Made by a program: the position numbers and the translations under genes | The notes under the pieces: model-generated | What the model was told of the DNA's origin: nothing | What the model saw: the letters and a program-made list of their open reading frames with translations, nothing else | Databases searched by the model: none | Source of the DNA: Certhia americana | Taxonomy: Eukaryota > Chordata > Aves > Passeriformes > Certhiidae | Assembly (NCBI GenBank): GCA_018697195.1 | Contig: CM031858.1 | Coordinates: 90,013,095 to 90,077,094, forward strand | Direction of reading: 5' to 3' | DNA length: 64,000 nt | In this document: positions 52,762-63,097 of the stretch, piece after piece | Numbering within the stretch: the first letter of the stretch is position 1 | Layout of the letters: each line of letters opens with the position of its first letter

Positions 52762-54427
52762 GGAAGTATTAATATCCATTTAACATTGGCCTCATTTTGT
52801 TGTACAGGCCCAAACTTCCCCACTATCACATATGTATATCAAAAATACTCTAGATGATTCAATTTTTATTTGCATATGTTTGAGGTCAGCCTGTTCTCTG
52901 TCTTTTCAATCCATGGTTATAAATCTTGCAGCGCTACCATATAAACACAAGAGTTACACAAATCTCTTGGGCCATATCATCAGTCTTCCACTGAGACTCT
53001 TGGGGCTGGAGCAATGGATGAAGGAAGTTTACAGAATAAGGTACAGGTATAAAAGCACTTCTCCTTTATTATGGAGAGCACACATCACTCCCTCATCTCT
53101 TCATGGGAGGGAAAATCTGACTCATCTGCTCAGTTTTAACTGAATCAATTTTAGACTGCTCAATTTTAAAACTGAAGTAGTTCTGAACTGCCTCTGTGAG
53201 GATTTGCATGCCTATATGTGAAAGAATGTGGTACATTAATGCCTCAAAGATAACGTCCCACACTATGTTTTCTATGCAACAGGTTAGTGTTTCTGTCACA
53301 GAATACCTATATGTATTATATCTAATACTGAACAACGAATACTGATATCCCACTGCCTTTCAATGTTGATGCCCAACAAATATTTTACACATTTTCTTGC
53401 TATGAAATATGTCTACTTCTCATCTGAAAGCTATTTTTGGCTTCCACTAAATTTGTGCGATTGTTGAAAGTACAAAAATAGTGACTTTCCCCCCCTAGCT
53501 ACACTACTGTTGAAATACTTTTTAGCTTACAGACTGTCATTTACCTACTATATATCAATTGATTATAGGTGCTAAATTGTGATAGATATTCATGTGATAC
53601 CAGAAAAAATCCATGCTATTTTTAATTAGATTTTTTTTTCTTTATATAATTTTATAGCTACATTTAAACAACTCCAGTGTAAAATTCTGACTTTTCTTTA
53701 AAGGAATGAATCAGAACAAAACAGATATCTGATCTTTATCATGTTGGTTTTTTCAGGCATTATTACAAACATGTTTTAAAACAAAAGCACTTTACCTTAA
53801 AGGAGGAATCTAATTATAGCAGATATGTTAGATGAAGCCTTCTGTGTGTGAGTCACAGGAGTTTAATTGAAGAGAGACTTTTGTTTGTTGCTATTCAATC
53901 ACTGGGTCTACACTTTGTACAATGGAGGTGTTGAAAGAAGATTTACACAATCATAATGTTATACCCTCTCTTTGTTCAGCTTTTGTGGAAGAAAATTACG
54001 TACATCTCAACAGTTCTCGGAAGATTAAATCTGCAGTTTAAATTTGCTATTTGAACCCTGTATTCAAAACAGCATTCCACAATTAGTAAGCCATGCTGTG
54101 TGGCCTGGGGTTAAACTAAGCAGGAGACAAGGGCAAGGGGAGCCCAGGACCAGTGTTGTCTGGTAGGGTGTGTAAATAATGCTGCTTTGATATTGCAGTT
54201 CTCAGCCTATACAGGGCTCATTCATATGTGTCCGTTTTTGACAGTTATGCAGGTTGGAAAAGATTCCTTTCTGTGGGTGAATAGTGGCAGCACTTAGGAA
54301 CAGCATTACTGCCTGTCAAAGAAGAGAAGAAAATCCTGGATGTTGCGATCTTCCCTGTCTTTCTTGCTTTGCATGAATGATACTAAGATGGCCATGGAGA
54401 GATAGAAAAACAACTCTTTTAGAAGCT

Positions 54428-54469
54428 AAAAAAAAAAAAAAAAAAAAAAAAATTAAAAAAAAAAAAAAA
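54428..54469. repeat. A25-TT-A15 tract
   Basis: Two A runs separated by TT. Confidence 0.95.
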
Positions 54470-55018
54470 GAGCTGAATATTCACCCCAACTTACAGGCCC
54501 TAAAATACTGTTGACCACATGTCAGTTTCATCTGTTTTGGTCAGTGAAGGCTAAAGTACAGTTTTCCTGAGACAGAGCAAAGTGGGGTGGAGGAAGAGGA
54601 AGGGAGAAGAGCAGAAGGGCACTTGCAGACAGTGAAATCTTAGTTCAGGAACTGCAGATTACATTGACTGTTTCTTGAAGGTCTCACAAGATCTAACTAA
54701 AATCTCAGAAAAACATTACATTTAATGTACATAAGATGGATGCACAGACAACACTTTATTTTTACTTTGATATTTATGTCTATCAGTAAGGTCATCACAT
54801 TATACTACGTCTTTAATAAATAGTGGACATGTTTTAGATACTTATTTATAGCTAGGAACTAATGATATATGTATTTGAGCAGGATTTTTGTTATAATGCT
54901 GAAGTATTTTTTCCATCTGAGCAATATTAAAACACTTAAAGGTAATCCTAAAGACACAGTCTATGCATGAGTTTGCGATTAGGTATGTCTGTGTTAATAT
55001 ATATATTAAAAATAAAAA

Positions 55019-55054
55019 TACATACATACATACATACATACATATATGTATATA
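55019..55054. repeat. (CATA)n microsatellite
   Basis: About six CATA units followed by TATATGTATATA. The minus-strand frame reading MYVCMYVF comes from it. Confidence 0.97.
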
Positions 55055-55423
55055 AACTGCATATACGTAGAATGTTTTTTGTGAATATTAGAAGGTGAGA
55101 CAGAATTTAGGGTCTAAGAACAAGTAGTAATAGGTGATTTCCCTCTGCCCACAGCTTCACTGGGAAGCACTTCCAAAGCTGTGACATGGCACACTTTCTT
55201 TTTTTGCTGTAGGACAATGTAAGTCATAGATGGGTTTAAGGCTCAAGTTGAAAAGGTTAATCTTTTCTCCTTGGGACCCAACTGGATACTTGCACCCACT
55301 AGCTATGGTGCTACAACAAATAATATTGAAACTTCAAAGCCGTCAATACACATGAGTAAGACCCTCAAGAAATAAAATTTCAAATGAACCTCCTTTTGCA
55401 TTTTTCTTTGATTTTTTTTTCTT

Positions 55424-55425
<2 letters not shown>

Positions 55426-55473
<48 letters not shown>
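55426..55473. repeat. T48 homopolymer
   Basis: Forty-eight uninterrupted T, the longest homopolymer in the window, preceded by a T-rich interrupted run. No retroposed gene body is recognisable on the side where a poly(A)-tailed minus-strand insertion would lie. Confidence 0.97.
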
Positions 55474-55474
<1 letters not shown>

Positions 55475-58390
55475 AGCTACCTTTGTAGTGTTTGCAGAAA
55501 CATTTCCACTGGGTGATGCTGAGATTTTTTTCTATTGTTAAAAATTAAATTCATAAAGTACCATATAGGAAATTGGAGTATGGATGAATAAATGGAGATT
55601 GAGAGCTAGGACAAGAATAGCTAGATTACGACAGAAGTGAAAGGGAACAAGAAAGAAGATATAGGGAGAGAAATAAAAGACTGGAAATGCAAAACAAAAG
55701 AGAAAAAAATCTTGGGAAGTGCAGAACAATGTACTGAATTTAGATAACATGAACTTGTAAATATTTTTTTGGCATTTACAGCTTTATACTGTTTCTTGTG
55801 ATCAGTGTAACTTATCAAACCAAATGTTATCTGTCTACATACCACCCCTCATTCTTCTAACCTTCCTCTGACAACTAAAGCCCCATCACTCCACCATGTT
55901 GGCATATTGTACCTTTGCTCAAGAGAACATTCGTGTTTCTGCTAAATTTTCTTTAAAAATTTTCTGCCATTTTAGAAAAGTTATCTTGTCAAAACAGTCA
56001 TCATATTTTTAGTCACCATGATTTTGTTAGCATGAATGTAAATTGAATCCATTTTAGAATCTATCAAAAGTATTCACATACAAAAAAAAAAAGGAAAACC
56101 CTTTTCTTTTCCCAAAAATTATTATTTTGGAGAAATTTGCATTAATTCACTAGTGAATTTCCAGGTTGATGTAAAAATAATTATTTTAATTCATGCTATC
56201 TCAATTGTTCTTTAAAAGTTAGAGTTTTCAGTTTTCAAGATACATGTATGATGGGAAACTTTTAAAACTAAGAAACTCTCAGAGGACGAAATTTTTTTCT
56301 GCTTACCCCTTAAGTCAGCAAATCCAGTGGAAACAAAATATTAGCCATAGTCCAAAAGGACGGATAATAATTTCCTGATGAAATCCTGATTGTGCCAAGG
56401 CATTGTGAGATGAAGATCCTATCAGGAGCTCTGTTGAAAAAAATAAAGAAGGCAGAAAGATGTCTATTCAAAGGGAAAGAACACCAATGTTTTCCTTTTC
56501 TTACACAATCTCTCTTTACTGTTGAAAGAAGGGAACTAAGTAGGTCCCCTATTTCTTTGATTTTTAGTAGATGATCAAATAAAAGAACCAAGTAACAGCC
56601 TACAGGTTATTTAAAGATTTTTTTCCTCCTTGTCTTCTGGCCTATTGTTCAGCAATAGTGGGAAATGAAAAAAACACTGGCAAAATATTGTATTATTAAG
56701 ACTGTGGCAACAGGAGTATCTGCATACTCCAGAAAGTGGTGTAAGGATCTTCAGAGTCCAGTCCATGCTTTGGCATCTCTCTGCTCTAAAAACTGAAGCA
56801 CAAGAGATTTAGAAATATTCAAGCCTCGGTGCTGTACGAAGTTTAGACTTAAGGAGGACTTATACTTCCCTTAATGCTATTACAAAAAGTGAGGTGAAGG
56901 TACAAAAGGCCAATTCTGCCCTCATAAAGATTAACTCACTCAAATTTCATCATTTTGCAGGCTGAGACTTAGAGTGGGGAAGACAAAAAGGTACCTCCTT
57001 ACTACATGGTAGTAGGTAACTGGGAGAGATCTCAAGTACAGGGAAACCAGGGAGAAATTCTCTGGCGTAAGGGTGATCCAGAGGAGAGGTGTGTTCAGAG
57101 AGTTTATAGATTGCTAGATTCCTCAAGTGCAAATTTAGTACCTGGACGTGACAGAGGTACTCTTCACTTGCCTCCCTAGATAATTTCCAATTATTTTATT
57201 CAGTGCAGACATACCTTTACCCACCAGTAGCTGCTGTTGTTGCAGCCATTTGTTTCATGACTATGGAATGCTCACTAAGAAGATGGGAGAGAATTGACAG
57301 GAGTTCTGCCCTGAGTTGGGAGTTAACCTAGGGGCCTAACCACTACAGACCTGCACTGGCAGAAGTTCTAATAAGTCCTTGTGATGCCATTATAACTCCT
57401 GCAGAAGAAAGGCTTGGTAAAACAGATACAAGAAGTTGAAGTGCCGATTTTGAATTTTATTAAAATGCTAAAACTTTCTCATAGATGTAGAAATGAAGCT
57501 TAATATTTCTAAAGATGATCAGAACTTTTACATTTCTTCCAATTCCACTGGCTTTGTTGCAGAAAATTCTCTTTATAAATTTAATGAACTCATTGAAGCA
57601 AATATGAGGTGAATGAAAATAAATATAGACAAGCCCATTTTGTGGAGTTTTTGTTGTTGTTGTTGGGGTTTTTTGGGTTTTTTTTTTTAATTATTAGACC
57701 TAGAATGACTTTCAGGGTGTTATTTAACTTACTTCTTATCCAGATACATAATTTTTTTAATTTTTTTTTTAAAGACTGTGTCATCATTTAATGTAGATGT
57801 TTCTTGCTTGTCTGTTTCTGGCTAACTTCATGCCTCTAAAAAACATAAGAGCATAAAAAGACTACAAATTATTGTGATAAGTTTCACCTCTTTCTCTTCC
57901 AGAGGACATAAATCTATATTTTTGGGCAATCATCACACAAAAATTCTCAGTTTCCCTGAAATGGAATTCATTATTGTCAAGTCATTCACTAGTGCATGAG
58001 GATTTTTTCCATTATTTAAACCCTTAGAAGAGAATGCTATATTCTCACATCTTGATATTCAGTAATTGCAAAACTGAGCTCCAAATATGTTTATAAGTAA
58101 ATTCTATGCCTATCTATAAATGTATTGGAATTTTGATGAAAATAAGAGATTGATTCACCTTCCTTGGCTTGACTAAGTCAGTGTTCACTGCTCAGTGTAA
58201 CAAATCTTAAGGTTAACCTCTACAGAAGTCAATCAATACATCCTTATTATTCTGTGTATGTGTATAAAACATCAAAGACTAACTGACAAGAGACAGCTAA
58301 CATTTCATTTCTAGGACAAGAACCTGTGAAACCTTACTGTATGGTTAATGGCTGAATCTTAAATAATTTTAATCTCTTCTCGTATTTCAG

Positions 58391-58445
58391 TGTCTGAAGA
58401 ACTCAAAAAGTTGAAGTACATACATGAAATGAAACAGAAAAGAAT
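58391..58445 (+). other. Candidate 55-nt internal coding exon of unknown gene
   Basis: A pyrimidine-rich acceptor (aatctcttctcgtatttcag, ending at 58390) precedes 55 bases, followed immediately by a near-consensus donor, AAT|GTGAGT, at 58446. Only one of the three frames is open; the other two hit stops. That frame encodes about 17 residues, SEELKKLKYIHEMKQKR, highly charged and helix-prone, consistent with part of a coiled coil. Incoming phase would leave TG to complete a codon, and outgoing phase leaves AT. I do not recognise the gene and see no flanking exon in the window, which would fit very long introns. Pairs of splice-like motifs also arise by chance in 64 kb. Confidence 0.3.
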
Positions 58446-58732
58446 GTGAGTGCAGGAAAATTGAAATAGGAAAAAAATGGGTAAATTTAAGGAACTATTA
58501 TAACCATCTTTCACTATGAGGATCTTCATTATATTAGTTACCTCTTGTAAGCATGTGCACTAAGGCAATATTTATATTATTCAGGCTGGTTGATTTTCTC
58601 ATTTGATGAAATGTACACTTCAGAAACATGTCTAGGTGGTTCAGAGGAAAAAGTCAGTCTTAAAAGCAAGCATTAGTATATTGTACATATATTTACAATT
58701 GAAAGAACAGCTTTCCAAATGCATGAAATGAT

Positions 58733-58786
58733 GCTGACAAATTTTGCTGACAATTTTTTTGCTGACAAATGATGCTGACAAATTTT
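58733..58786. repeat. Short tandem repeat of GCTGACAAATTTT
   Basis: Four imperfect copies of a 10- to 15-base unit (starting near 58733, 58746, 58761 and 58774) with variable T-run length. Confidence 0.85.
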
Positions 58787-59644
58787 CCCACTTGAAATGG
58801 GAAATAAATGAAAAATCTTGCATAAAAAAAATGTACACCATCTATGTTAATTTGGTATGTCCGCAGTACGATTTCATAAGACAGTTACCTTATAAATAAG
58901 TTGATTTAATAGGAATGCTATCACATTATGAAAATGAAAGTGTTTTTTAAAAACTATATTTAACTATCTACAGAGCAGCTATCTAGTATTTTCCATAATT
59001 CTCTTTTTAAACTTTGTGTAAAGATTTAAAATAAGATTGTTCAACTATTTTTATTATATAGAACTAAAGTGAAAATAATTAATAAAACCCCCTCCATGTT
59101 CTTAAAGGCTGAGAATATTGTAAACACATCAGCTCTTTTCTTGTTACCTGTTCCTACAAAGACTTCTGACATCACCCTTTAATGTTTGCATTATGTAACA
59201 TCTAAAGACAAATCACTTTGAGACTTTAGCAGGATGAAGCTACTGGCCTAGTCCTATATCCAGTGTTTATACACCTCTCTAATTAGGTGCCATGAAAATA
59301 TGTTGTGGTTGTATCCCAAAAGCTGCAGGAGATACACATGTTAATATATTCCAGAAAGCCCCAAATTCATGACCAGCAGCAATTTCAGACAAGGGAGACA
59401 CCCTACTTACACAGAGCTAAGTGTTACCCAAACTGCTTATGATCCTCATATCTGTCAGTCGTGCTTGAGGTGCTCGAGGGAAAAGGGGGGCAAGAAGAGC
59501 AACAAATTACCAAAGATGAGGAAAATAGGATTGTTTAAATAAATGTACAGTCTATTTTGAAGCAATAACTGCCTGTTAAGTAAAGAGGCATCTTACTAAA
59601 GAGTTTTCTGTCTAAGCCAGGTAAAACATAAGTTTAAGAAAAAT

Positions 59645-60440
59645 TGTAGTGGGCTAACTTTTGCTAACAGCAAAACTCCCACTCATTTGCTCTCTCTCAC
59701 TTCCGCTTGAGGTGGGACAGGGAAAAAAAAAAGAAGAATGTGAATGAGAAAGAAAGCTCGTCTATCAAGGTAAAGAAGGGCTATCGTCTCTCAGTTGCTC
59801 TCACAGGCAAAACAGACTTAGAGAAAGTGCATGTATAGAAAATTAAAATTATTATTTTTGGTAGCAAAATACAAACAAAATCAAAGACACAAACATTAAA
59901 ATACCATATTTCCTGTTTCCTTTGTCAGAGTCAACTACACACTTTCAGTCCAAATTCCTTTACTCTCCACAGACCTGCTCCAAGCTGCACAAAGGGAATA
60001 GAGTTTGTAGTTAGCACCTAACCATTTTTCCCTCCTGCTCTTTCTTCTTCATGGTTTTTCTTGGCTCCAGAATGTGCTGTCCACAGGCCATGGCTCCTGG
60101 CAAGAATATCCAGGGCAGGTTCTTCGCAATCTGCAGTGCATAGGCTGCTGCCATTGGGCATCTCCTCCTCCTCTTCCTCCTTTTTTGATCTGGGTTTTCC
60201 TGCTGCTGCCTTCTCACTCTTTCTGTGTCTGTGTTCCCCCCTGCCTATCCATGATCTTTTGTCCTTTCTCAAATATACTTTCTCAGTCTGGCTGTGGGGC
60301 TTACCTGTGCCCTGAGGTGGGTCTGCTGGAGTCAATTAGTACTGGCTGGAAGCATCAGTGTCCAGCACAGGGTAGCACCTGACCTCTTGTCACAGAGGCT
60401 GCCCTTGCAGCAGAGATCCAGGTACCCGTCTAAGCTTGTT
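59645..60440 (-). mobile_element. Solo retroviral LTR, minus strand
   Basis: On the plus strand it starts 'tgtagtgggctaac', runs through 'gaggtgggacaggg', 'tcacaggcaaaacagacttagag', an A/T-rich centre and a C/T-rich block, and ends near 'ctgacctcttgtcacagaggctgcccttgcagc'. This order is the reverse complement of a widespread avian endogenous-retrovirus LTR that I recognise by its terminal and internal blocks; the family name is not certain. A minus-strand TATA-like motif lies at 60271-60280. No retroviral coding sequence flanks it, so it is solo. The promoter-side end (about 60410-60440) is diverged, so that edge is approximate. The 105-codon acidic minus-strand frame (60018-60335) and the plus frames at 60061-60382 lie within LTR sequence and are not genes. 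Confidence 0.75.
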
Positions 60441-60450
60441 TTGTGGTAAA

Positions 60451-60519
60451 TATATATAATATATATATAAACAAACTAGAGCATATATATAATAATATAT
60501 ATATAAACAAACTAGAGCA
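60451..60519. repeat. Tandem duplication of a TA-rich 33- to 36-bp unit
   Basis: Two copies of a block made of TATATA repeats followed by 'ataaacaaactagagca' (60451-60483 and 60484-60519), differing mainly in TA-run length. It abuts the LTR. Confidence 0.92.
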
Positions 60520-61111
60520 GATTCTTGCAGCTGAAAAGTTTGCTGGTGCCAGCAAGGTATGCCCTGATTCCCAGAGAAGCATCACTGGCCATGAAGAATT
60601 TTTTTCAGAGTGCCTGTGAGAAGAAGATGAATGCAGCATTCATTTTTGAGCAACTGGATCCCTAAAACCTGATCATTAGATGAAAAGAAGCTCACACAAA
60701 ATCTACCAGCCCTAGTTAGTATCAGAAGAATGGAAATGGACCAAAAATTTTTTGAAAGGGACTCAAAGAGCAATCTAGGCAACTACAGGTCTAGAAAAAG
60801 GAGTAACAGAGGTGAGAAAGTTGCACAAGGCCTTGTGATGCTGAATGACAGTGGTAAAACTGTAAGAGAAATACTGATGAATGATCAGTAAATTATATGA
60901 GGAAACCTAAGCGTAGCTGTACACAGAGTGAGTGATCTGAAATTATTAACATCAAAGAAGAATCTCAAAATTATTGCTTCAAAGTGTTAGTACTTTGAAA
61001 CCATTAGTTTAATGCTCAGTTCATCTGACAAATAAATGCCAAAAATGTGAGTGAATATTAGAAACAGAAGAGAAAACACATGAAGCCACAGTGTAAATCT
61101 AATGATCTCAC
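60520..61111. other. Unassigned spacer
   Basis: No repeat, exon or motif is recognised between the TA-rich duplication and the first arm of the inverted repeat. Confidence 0.5.
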
Positions 61112-61341
61112 TTTTTAAAATATTACATCCAGATATAGTTCTAGTTCTAGACAAAATATCACACAGTAAAAGGAAACCACCAATGCTTTATGACAGGAAA
61201 GATGAATCTGTGTGTGCTGGATGCCTCAGTTTTTGAAGGGAGGACATACAGGAAGAATGGCAAACAAGATATGCTTAGCCAACTACAAAAGAGCCATGTA
61301 CAACATGAGCATGGGATTTTTGTATGTGTTTTATTTACTTT
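61112..61341 (+). repeat. Unidentified dispersed element, copy 1 (inverted-repeat arm)
   Basis: About 230 bases that reappear in reverse complement at 61823-62034. Strongest shared blocks include 'cacagtaaaaggaaacca', 'ctggatgcctcagttttt' with its extension 'gaagggaggacatacagg', and 'acaaaagagccatgtaca'. By eye the arms are well over 80% identical, with small indels. I do not recognise the family. Copy 1 sits in unique DNA, whereas copy 2 is inside a CR1. Confidence 0.85.
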
Positions 61342-61557
61342 TTGTTAACAAATTTGCATTTAAAACTTTGATCATAAGTCTTGTTTAATGCATGTCTTTT
61401 CTCCTTTTTAAATTAATTCTTGTGGAAAAAAAGAATAATAAAGATATTTGAAAACTTAAGGCCTATTATGCCTTTAGAAATTTTTAATGAAATTAATATG
61501 GTTTGTGAAATCATTCGTGCAGAACCAAAGTCTCAAGACTGCGCGTCAGAAACGTCT

Positions 61558-61597
61558 TCTGTAATAATGTAATAATATACATAATAATGTATAATTC
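61558..61597. repeat. (AATAATGT)n-like simple repeat
   Basis: Three imperfect AATAATGTA/AATAATATAC units, lying between the inverted-repeat arm and the CR1. Confidence 0.75.
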
Positions 61598-61617
61598 CTC
61601 ATACTTTAGGAAAAAGG

Positions 61618-61822
61618 GGTTCAAGGTCATTTAAGGAACCTGTCCATGGGATCTGATGAGCTATATTGCTGGGTCCTGAGGGAAGTGGTAGATAAAGAGT
61701 TTAAGTCACCATCTGTTGGACTTAAAAAGTTGTGCCGGTCTGGTGAGGATCTCACTGACTAGAGAAAGGGAAATATAACCCCCATTTTAAAAAAGGGAAG
61801 TAAGGAAATCAGAAGAACTACA
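61618..61822 (+). mobile_element. CR1 LINE, reverse-transcriptase region, split copy (part 1)
   Basis: Plus-strand CR1 upstream of the reverse-transcriptase core: 'cctgtccatgggatctgatgag', 'tgggtcctgagggaagtggtagat', 'ccggtctggtgaggatctcactgactagagaaagggaaatataacccccattttaaaaaaggg', ending at a GAACTACA block. A TAG and frame breaks are visible. The next expected CR1 block appears only at 62035, after a 212-base insertion. Confidence 0.9.
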
Positions 61823-62034
61823 TAAATAAATAAAACACACACAAAAATCCCAGTTTGTATTGTACATGGCTCTTTTGTAGATGGCTAAACATCTTGTTTA
61901 CCATTCTTCCTGTATGTCCTCCCTTCAAAAACTGAGGCATCCAGCATTCACACAATCATCCTTCCTATAATAAAGCACTGATGGTTTCCTTTTACTGTGT
62001 CTAGAACTAGATCTCAATATAAAATTTTAAAAAA
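61823..62034 (-). repeat. Unidentified element, copy 2, nested inverted in CR1
   Basis: A 212-base insertion between two blocks that are neighbours in CR1. Nearly its whole length is the reverse complement of 61112-61341. The spacer between the two copies is 481 bases. No clean target-site duplication is visible, and a few bases of CR1 (about six, GGCCAG-like) seem lost at the junction. Confidence 0.85.
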
Positions 62035-62820
62035 TCAGTCTTACCTTTGTGCTCAGAAACATCATGGAGATGTGATGTTTCTGAGCACAGAAGATTCACA
62101 TCCCCCTGGAAATTATTCCAAGGCACATATTTAGTAAAAGACGAGAGGTGGCAGTCAACATGGCTTCACTAAGGGCACTGTGCTTGACAAGTCTGGTGAC
62201 CTATTGTGATGGAATTACAACACTGGTAGAAAAGGGAAGAGCAAACAACATGGTGTAATTGGACTTGTGCAAAGTACTTGACACTGTGTTGGATGATCTT
62301 GTTTCTAAACTGGACAGACATGGGTCTGATGCCCACTTAGTAAATAAAGAATTGTCTGGATTACTGTACTCAAAGGGTTGCAGTCAATGACTCAATGTCC
62401 ATGGAGAATCCAGTGACAACTGGTTTCCACAGGGATTGGTATTGAGACCAGTGTTGTTTAATGTTTTTGTTGGTGACAAGGACAATGGGATTGAAGGCAC
62501 TCTCAGCAAGTTTCCTGACAACACCCGGCTGTGTGGTGCAGTTGACATGCTGGAGGGAAGGGACGCGATCCAGAGGGACCTTTACAGGCTTGAGAGGTGG
62601 GTCTGGTGAACCTCATAAAGCTCAAGAAGGCCAAGCACAAAGTCCTGCAGCTGGGTCGGGGCAATCCCAAGCACAAATAGAAGCTGTGCAGAGCATGGAT
62701 TGACACCAGTCCTGAGGAGATGGTCTGGGGGGGGAAGTCGGTAGATGAGCAGTTCAATATCAAGCTTGAAGCCCAAAACCATAACCTGGGCTTCATCAAA
62801 AGAAGCATGGCCAGCAATGC
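62035..62820 (+). mobile_element. CR1 LINE, reverse-transcriptase core, split copy (part 2)
   Basis: This continues the CR1 copy: 'ggcagtcaacatggcttcactaagggc', 'ttggacttgtgcaaagtacttgacactgt', 'gtttccacagggattggtattgagaccagtg', 'gtttaatgtttttgttggtgac', 'gggacgcgatccagagggacc', and 'gggcttcatcaaaagaagcatggccagc' at the 3' limit. The catalytic FADD-type motif lies at 62511-62537 and reads FPDN, so the second metal-binding aspartate is lost. In-frame stops and indels also occur, so the enzyme is dead. The copy ends abruptly at about 62820, where it should continue into the ORF2 C-terminus and 3' tail, so its 3' part is missing. Confidence 0.93.
62048..62089. repeat. Perfect 17-bp hairpin within CR1
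   Basis: TGTGCTCAGAAACATCA (62048-62064) and its exact reverse complement (62073-62089), with an 8-base loop TGGAGATG. CR1 normally has only the left arm here and then runs on to an AGATTC-type block, so the right arm is an extra inverted copy of the left. Confidence 0.93.
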
Positions 62821-62904
62821 CAAACCTGGCAAAGGAATATCTTTTCCAATGCACAAGAAAACCTGGGAAAAAACCACACAGCAGGACAGGTAGGGCTCAA
62901 AGCA
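62821..62904. other. Transition between CR1 and GC-rich block
   Basis: About 85 bases of ordinary composition with no recognised family. The CR1 alignment has ended, and CpG density rises just afterwards. Confidence 0.5.
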
Positions 62905-62955
62905 GAGCAGGGCCCAAGCCGCGGTGCCGCGGCGGCGCTGCAGTCTCGGTTCCGG

Positions 62956-62970
62956 GCAGTAGAGGGCGCC
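62956..62970 (+). promoter_or_regulatory. Candidate CTCF-binding site
   Basis: GCAGTAGAGGGCGCC matches 14 of 15 positions of the known CTCF core (CCASYAGRKGGCRSY as I recall it), with only the first base off. It lies inside the CpG-rich block. Binding depends on methylation and cell type. Confidence 0.5.
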
Positions 62971-63022
62971 GCGTGGTTGAGCTGGAGGGCGGGAGCGGGG
63001 CTGGCCCGGGCCGGGGCAATGC

Positions 63023-63097
63023 TGGGTGTGTGCCCCATGCCCTGGGTGTGTGCCCCGTGCTCTGGGTGCCTGCCCCATGCCCTGGGTGTGTGCCCCA
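63023..63097. repeat. 20-bp GC-rich minisatellite truncated by gap
   Basis: Units TGGGTGTGTGCCCCATGCCC at 63023, 63043, 63063 and 63083. The last is cut after 15 bases by the Ns. Unit differences are few (GTGCTC in the second, CC for TG in the third). The array probably continues into the gap. Confidence 0.95.

Larger units (their letters stand above)
52762..59644. other. AT-rich stretch with one candidate exon
   Basis: No interspersed repeat is recognised. It holds a poly(A) pair (54428-54469), a CATA microsatellite (55019-55054), a T48 run (55426-55473), a local tandem repeat (58733-58786) and the candidate exon at 58391-58445. Confidence 0.5.
62905..63097. promoter_or_regulatory. Short GC/CpG-rich block, possible CpG island fragment
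   Basis: About 15 CpG dinucleotides occur within roughly 150 bases (62911-63060), in a window otherwise nearly devoid of them. It contains a GC box (GGGCGGG, 62987-62993), a CTCF-like site and a GC-rich minisatellite, and is cut by an assembly gap. It may be the edge of a promoter island, or simply a GC-rich tandem repeat that assembled poorly. No transcript is demonstrable from sequence alone. Confidence 0.5.

Noticed and set aside
55426..55473. T48 considered as the poly(A) tail of a minus-strand processed pseudogene
   Set aside because: No gene-like sequence is recognised on the adjoining side and no flanking target duplication is evident.
58733..58786. Short direct repeats considered as a CRISPR-like array
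   Set aside because: Units are 10 to 15 bases, contiguous and degenerate with no spacers. The genome is eukaryotic.
60018..60335. Acidic/basic 105-codon minus-strand frame with an E-rich run
   Set aside because: It lies entirely within the recognised LTR. The Glu/Lys-rich run is a translated C/T-rich segment.
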